A stretch of 64,000 nucleotides of DNA from Ptiloglossa arizonensis (Eukaryota; Arthropoda; Insecta; Hymenoptera; Colletidae): contig NW_027478398.1 of the NCBI RefSeq assembly GCF_051014685.1, forward strand, positions 248,001 to 312,000, written 5' to 3'. Positions 41,150 through 53,002 of the stretch are shown piece by piece. A program made the translations under genes and the position numbers. Position 1 is the first letter of the stretch. Every line of letters starts with the position of its first letter. The notes under the pieces were generated by a model. That model saw nothing but the letters and a program-made list of their open reading frames with translations, was not told the DNA's origin and searched no databases.

Positions 41150-43215
41150 GTTCGTTTCTCCGTTTCTTTCTTCGTTTCTCCGTTTCTTTCTTCGTTTCTC
41201 CATTTCCTTGTTCGCTTCTCCGTTTATTTCTTCGTTTCTCCATTTATTTCTCCGTTTCTTTCTTCGTTTCTCCGTTTATTTCTTCGTTTCTCCATTTATT
41301 TCCCCGTTTCTCCGTTTCTTTCTTCGTTTCTCCGTTTCTTAATTCGTTTCTCCGTTTCTTTCTTCGTTTCTCCGTTTCTTTCTTCGTTTCTGCGTTTCTT
41401 TCTTCGTTTCTCCGTTTCTCTCTTCGTTTCTCCGTTTCTTTGTTCGTTTCTCCGTTTCTTTCTTCGTTTTTCGGTTTCTTTCTTCGTTTCTCCGTTTCTC
41501 TCTTCGTATCTCCGTTTCCTTCTTTGTTTCTCCGTTTCATTCTTCGTTTCTCCGTTTATTTCTTCGTTTCTCCACTTATTTCTCCGTTTCTCCGTTTCTA
41601 TCTGCGTTTCTCCGTTTCTTTGTTCGTTTCTCCGTTTCATTGATCGTTTCTCCTTTTCTTTCTCCGTCTCACGGTTTATTTCTTCGTTTCTCCATTTATT
41701 TCTCCGATTCACCGTTTCTTTCATCGTTTCTTCGTTTCTTTCTTCGTTACTCCGTTTCTTCCTTCGTTTCTCCGTTTCTCTCTTCGTTTCTCCGTTTCTT
41801 TCTTCGTTTCTCCGTTTATTTCTTCGTTTCTCCACTTATTTCTCCGTTTCTCCGTTTCTTTCTTCGTTTCTCCGTTTCTTTCTTCGTTTCTCCATTTCCT
41901 TGTTCGTTTCTCCGTTTATTTCTTCGTTTCTCCATTTATTTCTCCGTTTCTTTCTTCGTTTCTCCGTTTATTTCTTCGTTTCTCCATTTATTTCCCCGTT
42001 TCTCCGTTTCTTTCTTCGTTTCTCCGTTTCTTAATTCGTTTCTCCGTTTCTTTCTTCGTTTCTCCGTTTCTTTCTTCGTTTCTGCGTTTCTTTCTTCGTT
42101 TCTCCGTTTCTCTCTTCGTTTCTCCGTTTCTTTGTTCGTTTCTCCGTTTCTTTCTTCGTTTTTCGGTTTCTTTCTTCGTTTCTCCGTTTCTCTCTTCGTA
42201 TCTCCGTTTCCTTCTTTGTTTCTCCGTTTCATTCTTCGTTTCTCCGTTTATTTCTTCGTTTCTCCACTTATTTCTCCGTTTCTCCGTTTCTATCTGCGTT
42301 TCTCCGTTTCTTTGTTCGTTTCTCCGTTTCATTGATCGTTTCTCCTTTTCTTTCTCCGTCTCACGGTTTATTTCTTCGTTTCTCCATTTATTTCTCCGAT
42401 TCACCGTTTCTTTCATCGTTTCTTCGTTTCTTTCTTCGTTACTCCGTTTCTTCCTTCGTTTCTCCGTTTCTCTCTTCGTTTCTCCGTTTCTTTCTTCGTT
42501 TCTCCGTTTATTTCTTCGTTTCTCCACTTATTTCTCCGTTTCTCCGTTTCTTTCTTCGTTTCTCCGTTTCTTTCTTCGTTTCTCCATTTCCTTGTTCGTT
42601 TCTCCGTTTATTTCTTCGTTTCTCCATTTATTTCTCCGTTTCTTTCTTCGTTTCTCCGTTTATTTCTTCGTTTCTCCATTTATTTCCCCGTTTCTCCGTT
42701 TCTTTCTTCGTTTCTCCGTTTCTTAATTCGTTTCTCCGTTTCTTTCTTCGTTTCTCCGTTTCTTTCTTCGTTTCTGCGTTTCTTTCTTCGTTTCTCCGTT
42801 TCTCTCTTCGTTTCTCCGTTTCTTTGTTCGTTTCTCCGTTTCTTTCTTCGTTTTTCGGTTTCTTTCTTCGTTTCTCCGTTTCTCTCTTCGTATCTCCGTT
42901 TCCTTCTTTGTTTCTCCGTTTCATTCTTCGTTTCTCCGTTTATTTCTTCGTTTCTCCACTTATTTCTCCGTTTCTCCGTTTCTATCTGCGTTTCTCCGTT
43001 TCTTTGTTCGTTTCTCCGTTTCATTGATCGTTTCTCCTTTTCTTTCTCCGTCTCACGGTTTATTTCTTCGTTTCTCCATTTATTTCTCCGATTCACCGTT
43101 TCTTTCATCGTTTCTTCGTTTCTTTCTTCGTTACTCCGTTTTTTCCTTCGTTTCTCCGTTTCTCTCTTCGTTTCTCCGTTTCTTTCTTCGTTTCTCCGTT
43201 TATTTCTTCGTTTCT
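41150..43215 (-). repeat. Near-identical 692-bp satellite B block in three tandem copies
   Basis: Three head-to-tail copies with an exact 692-bp offset. The CATTGATCG landmark occurs at about 41638, 42330 and 43022, and the rare CTTAATTCG and TTCGTTTTTCGG variants recur at the same spacing. Only a few differences are visible, such as GCTTCTCC near 41214 in copy 1 and a TTTTTTCC variant near 43140 in copy 3. Because the basic unit is 20 bp, 692 bp is not an exact multiple; the block includes units of irregular length. The copies look very recent. Confidence 0.88.
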
Positions 43216-46200
43216 CCATTTATTTCTTCGTTTCTCCATTTATTTCTTCGTTTCTCCGTTTCTTTCATCGTTACTCCGGTTCTTTCTTCGTTTCTCCGTT
43301 TCTTTCTTCGTTTCTCCGTTTCTTGCTTCGTTTCTCCGTTTCTTTCTTCGTTTCTCCGTTCCTTTGTTCGCTTCTCCGTTTCTTTCTTCGTTTCTCCGTT
43401 TCTCCGTTTCATTCTTCGTTTCTCCGCTTATTCCTTCGTTTCTCCATTTATTTCTCCGTTTCTCCGTTTCTTTCTTCCTTTCTCCGTTTCTTTGTTCGTT
43501 TCTCCGTTTCTTTGTTCGTTTCTCCGTTTCTTTCTTCGCTTCTCCATTTCTTTCTTCGTTTCTCCGTTTATTTCTTCGTTTCTCCATTTATTTCTCCGTT
43601 TCTCCGTTTCTTTCTTCGTTACTCCGGTTCTTTCTTCGTTTCTCCGTTTCTTTCTTCGTTTCTCCGTTTCTTTCTTCGTTTCTCCGTTTCTTCCTTCGTT
43701 TCTCCGCTTCTTTGTTCGTTTCTCCGTTTCTTTGTTCGTTTCTTCGTTACTTTCTTCGTTTCTTCATTTCTTTCTTCGTTTCTCCGTTTCTCCGTTTGCT
43801 TGTTCGTTTCTCCATTTATTTCTTCGTTTCTCCATTTATTTCACCGTTTCTCCGTATCTTTCTTCGTTTCTCCGTTTCTTTGTTCGTTTCTCCGTTTCTT
43901 TCTTCGTTTCTCCGTTTCTTTCTTCGTTTCTCCGTTTCTTTCTTCGTTTCTCCGTTTCTTTGTCCGTTTCTCCGTTTCGTTGTTCGTTTCTCCGTTTCTT
44001 TGTTCGTTTCTCCGTTTCTTCCTTCGTTTCTCCGTTTCTTTGTCCGTTTCTCCGTTTCGTTGTTCGTTTCTCCGTTTCTTTGTTCGTTTCTCCGTTTCTT
44101 CCTTCGTTTCTCCGTTTCTTTGTTCGTTTCTCCGTTTCTTTGTTCGTTTCTTCGTTTCTTTCTTCGTTTCTTCATTTCTTTCTTCATTTATCCGTTTCTC
44201 CGTTTGCTTGTTCGTTTCTCCATTTATTTCCTCATTTCTCCATTTATTTCACCGTTTCTCCGTTTCTTTCTTCGTCTCTCCGTTTATTTCTTCATTTCTC
44301 CATTTATTTCTCCGTTTCTCCGTTTCTTTCTTCGTTTCTCCGTTTCTTTGTTCGTTTCTCCGTTTCTTTGTTCGTTTCTCCGTTTCTTTGTTCGTTTCTC
44401 CGTTTCTTTGTTCGTTTCTCCGTTTCATTGTTCGTTTCTCCGTTTCTTTCTGCGTTTCATCGCTTCTTTCTTCGTTTCTCCGTTTCTTTCCTCGTTTCTC
44501 CGTTTCTTTGTTCGTTTCTCCGTTTCTTTCTTCGTTTCTCCTTTTCTTTCTTCGTTTCTCCGTTTCTTTCTTCGTTTCTCCGTTTCTTTCTTCGTTTCTC
44601 CGTTTCCTTGTTCGTTTCTCCGTTTATTTCTTCGTTTCTCGATTTATTTCTTCGTTTCCTTCTTCGCTTCTCCGTTTCTTTGTTCGTTTCTCCGTTTCTT
44701 TGTTCGCTTCTCCGTTTCTTTGCTCGTTTCTCCGTCTCTTTCTTCGTTTCTCCGTTTCTTTGTTCGTTTCTCCGTTTCTTTGCTCGTTTCTCCGTTTCTT
44801 TGTTCGTTTCTCCGTTTCTTTGTTCGTTTCTCCGTTTCTCTCTTCGTTTCTCCGTTTCTTTCTTCGTTTCTCCATTTCCTTGTTCGTTTCTCCGTTTATT
44901 TCTTCGTTTCTCCATTTATTTCTCCGTTTCTTTCTTCGTTTCTCCGTTTCTTTCTTCGTTTCTCCGTTTCTTTCTTCGTTTCTCCGTTTCATTCTTCGTT
45001 TCTCCGTTTCTTTCTTCGTTTCTGCGTTTCTTTGTTCGTTTGTCCGTTTCTTTCTTCGTTTCTCCGTTTCTTTGTTCGTTTCTCCGTTTCTTTCTTCGTT
45101 TCTTCGTTTCTTTCTTCATTTCTCCGTTTCTTTCTTCGTTTCTCCGTTTCTTTCTTCGTTTCTCCGTATATTTCTTCGTTTCTCCGTTTCTTTCTTCGTT
45201 TCTTCGTTTCATTCTTAATTTCTCCGTTTCTTTCTTCGTTTCTCCGTTTCTTCCTTCGTTTCTCCGTTTCTTTCTTCGTTTCTCCGTTTCTTTGTTCGTT
45301 TCTCCGTTTCTTTGTTCGTTTCTTCGTTTCTTTCTTCGTTTCTTCATTCCTTTCTTCGTTTATCCGTTTCTCCGTTTGCTTGTTCGTTTCTCCATTTATT
45401 TCCTCATTTCTCCATTTATTTCACCGTTTCTCCGTTTCTTTCTTCGTCTCTCCGTTTATTTCTTCATTTCTCCATTTATTTCTCCGTTTCTCCGTTTCTT
45501 TGTTCGTTTCTCCGTTTCTTTGTTCGTTTCTCCGTTTCTTTGTTCGTTTCTCCGTTTCTTTCTGCGTTTCATCGCTTCTTTCTTCGTTTCTCCGTTTCTT
45601 TCCTCGTTTCTCCGTTTCTTTCTTCGTTTCTCCGTTTCTTTGTTCGTTTCTCCGTTCTTTCTTCGTTTCTCCGTTTCTTTCTTCGTTCCTCCGTTTCTTT
45701 CTTCGTTTCTGCGTTTCTTTCTTCGTTTCTCCGTTTCTTTCTTCGTTTCTCCGTTTTTTTGTTCGTTTCTCCGTTTCTTTCTTCGTTTCTCCGTTTCTTT
45801 CTTCGTTTCTCCGTTTCTTTCTACGTTTCTCCGTTTCCTTGTTCGTTTCTCCATTTATTTCTTCGTTTCTCGATTTATTTCTTCGTTTCTTTCTTCGCTT
45901 CTCCGTTTCTTTGTTCGTTTCTCCGTTTCTTTGTTCGTTTCTCCGTTTCTTTGCTCGTTTCTCCGTCTCTTTCTTCGTTTCACCGTTTCTTTGTTCGTTT
46001 GTCCCTTTCGTTGTTCGTTTCTCCGTTTCTTTGTTCGTTTCTCCGTTTCTTCCTTCGTTTCTCCGTTTCTTTGTTCGTTTCTCCGTTTCTTTCTTCGTTT
46101 CTCCGTTTCTTTCTTCGTTTCTCCGTATATTTCTTCGTTTCTCCGTTTCTTTCTTCGTTTCTTCGTTTCTTTCTTAATTTCTCCGTTTCTTTCTTCGTTT

Positions 46201-49200
46201 CTCCGTTTCTTCCTTCGTTTCTCCGTTTCTTTCTTCGTTTCTCCATTTCTTTGTTCGTTTCTCCGTTTCTTTGTTCGTTTCTTCGTTTCTTTCTTCGTTT
46301 CTTCATTCCTTTCTTCGTTTATCCGTTTCTCCGTTTGCTTGTTCGTTTCTCCATTTATTTCCTCATTTCTCCATTTATTTCACCGTTTCTCCGTTTCTTT
46401 CTTCGTCTCTCCGTTTATTTCTTCATTTCTCCATTTATTTCTCCGTTTCTCCGTTTCTTTCTTCGTTTCTCCGTTTCTTTGTTCGTTCCTTCGTTTCTTT
46501 CTTCATTTCTCCGTTTCCTTCTTCGTTTCTCCGTTTCTTTCTTCGTTTCTCCGTTTATTTCTTCGTTTCTCCGTTTCTTTCTTCGTTTCTTCGTTTCTTT
46601 CTTAATTTCTCCGTTTCTTTCTTCGTTTCTCCGTTTCTTCCTTCGTTTCATCGTTTCTCCGTTTCTCGGTTTATTCCTTTTTTTCTCCATTTATTTCTCC
46701 GATTCTCCGTTTCTTTCTTCGTTTCTTCGTTTCTATCATCGTTACTCCGTTTCTTTCTTCGTTTCTTCGTTTCTTGCTTCGTTACTCCGTTTCTTTCTCC
46801 GATTCTCGGTTTATTTCTTCGTTTCTCCATTTATTTCTCCGATTCTGTGTTTCTTTCTTCGTTTCTCCGTTTCTTTCTTTGTTTCTCCGTTTCTTTCTTC
46901 GTATCTCCGTTTCTTTCTTCGTTTATCCGTTTCTTTCTTCGTTTCTCCATTTCTTTCTTCGTTTCTTCATTTCTTTCTTCGTTTCTCCGTTTCTCCGTTT
47001 GCTTGTTCGTTTCTCCATTTATTTCCCCGTTTCTCCGTTTATTTCTTCGTTTCTCGATTTATTTCTTCGTTTCTTTCTTCGCTTCTCCGTTTCTTTGTTC
47101 GTTTCTTCGTTTCTTTCTTCGTTTCTTCATTCCTTTCTTCGTTTATCCGTTTCTCCGTTTGCTTGTTCGTTTCTCCATTTATTTCCTCATTTCTCCATTT
47201 ATTTCACCGTTTCTCCGTTTGTTTCTTCGTCTCTCCGTTTATTTCTTCATTTCTCCATTTATTTCTCCGTTTCTCCGTTTCTTTCTTCGTTTCTCCGTTT
47301 CTTTGTTCGTTTCTTCGTTTCTTTCTTCATTTCTCCGTTTCTTTCTTCGTTTCTCCGTTTCTTTCTTCGTTTCTCCGTTTATTTCTTCGTTTCTCCGTTT
47401 CTTTCTTCGTTTCTTCGTTTCTTTCTTAATTTCTCCGTTTCTTTCTTCGTTTCTCCGTTTCTTCCTTCGTTTCATCGTTTCTCCGTTTCTCGGTTTATTC
47501 CTTTTTTTCTCCATTTATTTCTCCGATTCTCCGTTTCTTTCTTCGTTTCTTCGTTTCTATCATCGTTACTCCGTTTCTTTCTTCGTTTCTTCGTTTCTTT
47601 CTTCGTTACTCCGTTTCTTTCTCCGATTCTCGGTTTATTTCTTCGTTTCTCCATTTATTTCTCCGATTCTGTGTTTCTTTCTTCGTTTCTCCGTTTCTTT
47701 CTTCGTTTCTCCGTTTCTTTCTTTGTTTCTCCGTTTCTTTCTTCGTATCTCCGTTTCTTTCTTCGTTTATCCGTTTCTTTCTTCGTTTCTCCATTTCTTT
47801 CTTCGTTTCTTCATTTCTTTCTTCGTTTCTCCGTTTCTCCGTTTGCTTGTTCGTTTCTCCATTTATTTCCCCGTTTCTCCGTTTATTTCTTCGTTTCTCG
47901 ATTTATTTCTTCGTTTCTTTCTTCGCTTCTCCGTTTCTTTGTTCGTTTCTCCGTTTCTTTGTTCGTTTCTCCGTTTCTTTGCTCGTTTCTCCGTCTCTTT
48001 GTTCGTTTCTCCGTTTCTTTGTTCGTTTCTCCGTTTCGTTGTTCGTTTCTCCGTTTCTTTGTTCGTTTCTCCGTTTCTTCCTTCGTTTCTCCGTTTCTTT
48101 GTTCGTTTCTCCGTTTCTTTGTTCGTTTCTTCGTTTCATTCTTCGTTTCTTCATTTCTTTCTTCGTTTATCCGTTTCTCCGTTTACTTGTTCGTTTCTCC
48201 ATTTATTTCTTCGTTTATCCATTTATTTCACCGTTTCTCCGTTTCTTTCTTCGTTTCTCCGTTTATTTCTTCATTTCTCCATTTATTTCTCCGTTTCTCC
48301 GTTTCTTTGTTCGTTTCTCCGTTTCTTTGTTCGTTTCTCCGTTTCTTTCTGCGTTTCATCGCTTCTTTCTTCGTTACTCCGTTTCTTTCTTCGTTTCTCC
48401 GTTTCTTTCCTCGTTTCTCCGTTTCTTTCTTCGTTTCTCCGTTTCTTTCTTCGTTTCTCCGTTTCTTTGTTCGTTTCTCCGTTTCTTTGCTCGTTTCTCC
48501 GTCTCTTTCTTCGTTTCTCCGTTTCTTTGTTCGTTTCTCCGTTTCTTTCCTCGTTTCTCCATTTATTTCTCCGTTTCTCCGTTTCTTTGTTCGTTTCTCC
48601 GTTTCTTTGTTCGTTTCTCCGTTTCTTTCTGCGTTTCATCGCTTCTTTCTTCGTTACTCCGTTTCTTTCTTCGTTTCTCCGTTTCTTTCCTCGTTTCTCC
48701 GTTTCTTTCTTCGTTTCTCCGTTTCTTTCTTCGTTTCTCCGTTTCTTTGTTCGTTTCTCCGTTTCTTTGCTCGTTTCTCCGTCTCTTTCTTCGTTTCTCC
48801 GTTTTTTTGTTCGTTTCTCCGTTTCTTTCTTCGTTTCTCCGTTTCTTTCTTCGTTTCTCCGTTTCTTTCTTCGTTTCTCCGTTTCTTTCTTCGTTTCTCC
48901 GTTTCCTTGTTCGTTTCTCCGTTTATTTCTTCGTTTCTCGATTTATTTCTTCGTTTCTTTCTTCGCTTCTCCGTTTCTTTGTTCGTTTCTCCGTTTCTTT
49001 GTTCGTTTCTCCGTTTCTTTCTGCGTTTCATCGCTTCTTTCTTCGTTACTCCGTTTCTTTCTACGTTTCTCCGTTTCTTTCCTCGTTTCTCCGTTTCTTT
49101 CTTCGTTTCTCCGTTTCTTTCTTCGTTTCTCCGTTTCTTTGTTCGTTTCTCCGTTTCTTTGCTCGTTTCTCCGTCTCTTTCTTCGTTTCTCCGTTTCTTT

Positions 49201-52200
49201 GTTCGTTTCTCCGTTTCTTTCCTCGTTTCTCCGTTTCTTTCTTCGTTTCTCCGTTTCTTTCTTCGTTTCTCCGTTCTTTCTTCGTTTCTCCGTTTCTTTC
49301 TTCGTTCCTCCGTTTCTTTCTTCGTTTCTGCGTTTCTTTCTTCGTTTCTCCGTTTCTTTCTTCGTTTCTCCGTTTTTTTGTTCGTTTCTCCGTTTCTTTC
49401 TTCGTTTCTCCGTTTCTTTCTTCGTTTCTCCGTTTCTTTCTTCGTTTCTCCGTTTCTTTCTTCGTTTCTCCGTTTCCTTGTTCGTTTCTCCGTTTATTTC
49501 TTCGTTTCTCGATTTATTTCTTCGTTTCTTTCTTCGCTTCTCCGTTTCTTTGTTCGTTTCTCCGTTTCTTTGTTCGTTTCTCCGTTTCTTTGCTCGTTTC
49601 TCCGTCTCTTTCTTCGTTTCTCCGTTTCTTTGTTCGTTTCTCCGTTTCTTTGTTCGTTTCTCCGTTTCTTTGTTCGTTTCTCCGTTTCTTTGTTCGTTTC
49701 TCCGTTTCTTTCCTCGTTTCTCCATTTCCTTGTTCGTTTCTCCGTTTATTTCTTCGTATCTCCATTTATTTATCCGTTTCTTTGTTCGTTTCTCCGTTTC
49801 TTTGTTCGTTTCTCCGTTTCTTTGCTCGTTTCTCCGTCTCTTTCTTCGTTTCTCCGTTTCTTTGTTCGTTTCTCCGTTTCTTTGTTCGTTTCTCCGTTTC
49901 TTTCTTCGTTTCTCCGTTTATTTCTTCGTTTCCCGTTTCTTTCTTCGTTTCTTCGTTTCTTTCTTAATTTCTCCGTTTCTTTCTTCGTTTCTCCGTTTCT
50001 TCCTTCGTTTCATCGTTTCTCCGTTTCTCGGTTTATTCCTTTTTTTCTCCATTTATTTCTCCGATTCTCCGTTTCTTTCTTCGTTTCTTCGTTTCTATCA
50101 TCGTTACTCCGTTTCTTTCTTCGTTTCTTCGTTTCTTTCTTCGTTACTCCGTTTCTTTCTCCGATTCTCGGTTTATTTCTTCGTTTCTCCATTTATTTCT
50201 CCGATTCTGTGTTTCTTTCTTCGTTTCTCCGTTTCTTTCTTCGTTTCTCCGTTTCTTTCTTTGTTTCTCCGTTTCTTTCTTCGTATCTCCGTTTCTTTCT
50301 TCGTTTATCCGTTTCTTTCTTCGTTTCTCCATTTCTTTCTTCGATTCTCCGTTTCTTTTTTCGTTTCTCCGTTTCCTGGTTCGTTTCTCCGTTTATTTCT
50401 TCGTTTCTCCATTTATTTCCCCGTTTCTCCGTTTCTTTCTTCGTTTCTCCGTTTCTTTGTCCGTTTCTCCGTTTCTTTCATAGTTTCTCCTTTCTTTCTT
50501 CGTTTCTCCGTTTCTTTCTTCGTTTCTCCGTTTCTTTCTTCGTTTCTCCGTTCCTTTGTTCGCTTCTCCGTTTCTTTCTTCGTTTCTCCGTTTCTTTCCT
50601 CGTTTCTCCGTTTCTTTCTTCGTTTCTCCGTTTATTCCTTCGTTTCTCCATTTATTTCTCCGTTTCTCCGTTTCTTTCATCGTTTCTCCGTTTCTTTCTT
50701 CGTTTCTCCGTTTGTTTCTTCGTTTCTCCGTTTCTTCCTTCGTTTCTCCGTTTCTTTGTTCGTTTCCCCGTTTCTTTGTTCGTTTCTTCGTTTCTTTCTT
50801 CGATTCTTCATTTCTTTCTTCGTTTCTCCGTTTCTCCGTTTGCTTGTTCGTTTCTCCATTTATTTCTTCGTTTCTCCATTTATTTCACCGTTTCTCCGTA
50901 TCTTTCTTCGTTTCTCCGTTTCTTTCTTCCTCTCTCCGTTTCTTTCTTCGTTTCTCCGTTTCTTTCTGCGTTTCTCCGTTTCTTTGTTTGTTTCTCCGTT
51001 TCTTTCTGCGTTTCATCGATTCGTTCTTCGTTACTCCGTTTCTTTCTTCGGTTCTCCGTTTCTTTGTTCGTTTCTCCGTTTCTTTTTCCGTTTCTCCGTT
51101 TATTTCTTCGTTTCTCCGTTTATTTCTTCGTTTCTCCATTTATTTCTCCGTTTCTCCGTTTCTTTCTTCGTTTCTCCGTTTCTTTGTTCGTTTCTCCGTT
51201 TCTTTCTTCGTTTTTCCGTTTATTTCTTCATTTCTCCGTTTCTCCGTTTCTTTCTTCGATTCTCCGTTTCTTTGTTCGTTTCTCCGTTTCTTTGTTCGCT
51301 TCTCCGTTTCTTTGTTCGTTTCTCCGTTTCTTTCTGCGTTTCATCGCTTCTTTCTTCGTTACTCCGTTTCTTTCTTCGTTTCTCCGTTTCTTTCTTCGTT
51401 CCTCCGTTTCTTTCTTCGTTTCTGCGTTTCTTTCTTCGTTTCTCCGTTTCTTTTTTCGTTTCTCCGTTTTTTTGTTCGTTTCTCCGTTTCTCCATTTCTT
51501 TCTTCGTTTCTCCGTTTCTTTGCTCGTTTCTCCGTCTCTTTCTTCGTTTCTCCGTTTCGTTGTTCGTTTCTCCGTTTCTTTGTTCGTTTCTCCGTTTCTT
51601 CCTTCGTTTCTCCGTTTCTTTGTTCGTTTCTCCGTTTCTTTGTTCGTTTCTTCGTTTCTTTCTTCGTTTCTTCATTTCTTTCTTCGTTTATCCGTTTCTC
51701 CGTTTGCTTGTTCGTTTCTCCATTTATTTCTTCGTTTATCCATTTATTTCACCGTTTCTCCGTTTCTTTCTTCGTTTCTCCGCTTCTTTGTTCGTGTCTG
51801 CGTTTCTTTCTCCGTTTCTCGGTTTATTTCTTCGTTGCTCCGTTTCTCCGTTTCTTTCTTCGATTCTCCGCTTCTTTCTTCATTTCTCCGTTTCTTTCTT
51901 CGTTTCTCCGTTTCTTTCTTCGTTTCTCCGTTTCTTTCTTCGTTTCTCCGTTTATTTCTTCGTTTCTCTATTTATTTCTCCGCTTCTCGGTTTCTTTCTT
52001 CGTTTCTCCGTTTCTTTGTTCGTTTCTCCGTTTCTTTGTTCGTTTCTTCTTTTCTTTCTTCGCTTCTCCGTTTCTTTGTTCGTTTCTCCGTTTCTTTCTT
52101 CGCTTCTCCATTTATTTCTCCGTTCCTCCGTTTCTTTCTTCGTATCTCCGTTTCTTTGTTCGCTTCTCCGTTTCTTTGTTCGTGTCTCCGATTCTTTCTT

Positions 52201-53002
52201 CGTTTCTCCGCTTCTTTGTTCGTTTCTGCGTTTCTTTCTCCGTTTCTCGGTTTATTTCTTCGTTTCTCCGTTTCTCCGTTTCTTTCTTCGATTCTCCGTT
52301 TCTTTCTTCATTTCTCCGTTTCTTTCTTCGTTTCTCCGTTTCTTTCTTCGTTTCTCCGTTTCTTTCTTCGTTTCTCCGTTTATTTCTTCGTTTCTCTATT
52401 TATTTCTCCGTTTCTCGGTTTCTTTCTTCGTTTCTCCGTTTCTTTGTTCGTTTCTCCGTTTCTTTGTTCGTTTCTTCTTTTCTTTCTTCGTTTCTCTGTT
52501 TCTTTGTTCGTTTCTCCGTTTCTTTGTTCGTTTCTTCTTTTCTTTCTTCGTTTCTCCGTTGCTTTGTTCGTTTCTCCCTTTCTTTGTTCGTTTCTCCATT
52601 TCTTTCGTCGTATCTCCGTTTCTTTCTTCGTTTCTCCGTTTCTTTCTTCGTTTCTCCGTGTCATTCTTCGGTTCTCCGTTTCTTTCTTCGTTTCTCCGTT
52701 TCTTTGTTCGTTTCTCCGTTTCTATGTTCGTTTCTCCGTTTCTTTCTTCGTTTCTCTGTTCCTTTCTTTGTTTCTCCGTTTCCTTCTTCATTTCTCCGTT
52801 TATTCCTCCGTTTCTCCGTTTCATTCTTCGTTTCTGCGTTTCTTTGTTCGTTTCTCTGTTTCTTTCTTCGTTTCTCGGTTTCTTTCTCCGTTTCTTCGTT
52901 TCTTTCTTCATTTCTCCGTTTCTTTCTTCGTTTCTCCGTTTCTTCCTTCGTTTCATCGTTTCTCCGTTTCTCCGTTTCTCCGTTTCGATTAAATGATTAT
53001 AG

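Larger units (their letters stand above)
25480..50220. repeat. Dispersed marker block in satellite B (12 copies)
   Basis: A distinctive run of variant units, including CTCGGTTTATTCC followed by a T-run, ATTTCTCCGATTCTCCG and TTTCTATCATCGTTACTCC, recurs with its T-run near 25551, 26658, 28400, 29235, 30429, 33030, 33904, 36659, 37859, 46671, 47495 and 50033. Spacing is irregular (about 0.82 to 8.8 kb) and there is a gap between 37.9 and 46.7 kb. It is made of satellite B units, so it marks segmental duplication inside the array and not an inserted element. The coordinates span first to last copy; most of the interval is ordinary satellite B. Confidence 0.85.
24315..52986 (-). repeat. Satellite B, pyrimidine-up arm (same 20-bp unit, inverted; ~28.7 kb)
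   Basis: The same 20-bp satellite as in 19658-24314 but in reverse orientation, reading CGTTTCTTTCTTCGTTTCTC on the displayed strand. It contains about 1,430 units with GTTCG versus CTTCG, TTTATTTC, TTTGCTTG and CATCG variants. The array is patchy at larger scale, with segmental duplications of several hundred bp. The distal end (about 52952-52986) reverts to the 8-bp unit before meeting the AT-rich island at 52987. Frames of up to about 3,130 codons (for example 26546-35950) are open only because the consensus lacks stops. They encode a degenerate 20-residue repeat of F, S, L, R and V and should not be annotated as proteins. Confidence 0.97.

Noticed and set aside
19658..52986. CRISPR array
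   Set aside because: Repeats are contiguous without unique spacers and no cas genes are present; the window is eukaryotic.
19658..52986. Telomeric repeat
   Set aside because: The unit is unlike insect TTAGG or other known telomere repeats, and it is flanked on both sides by other sequence.
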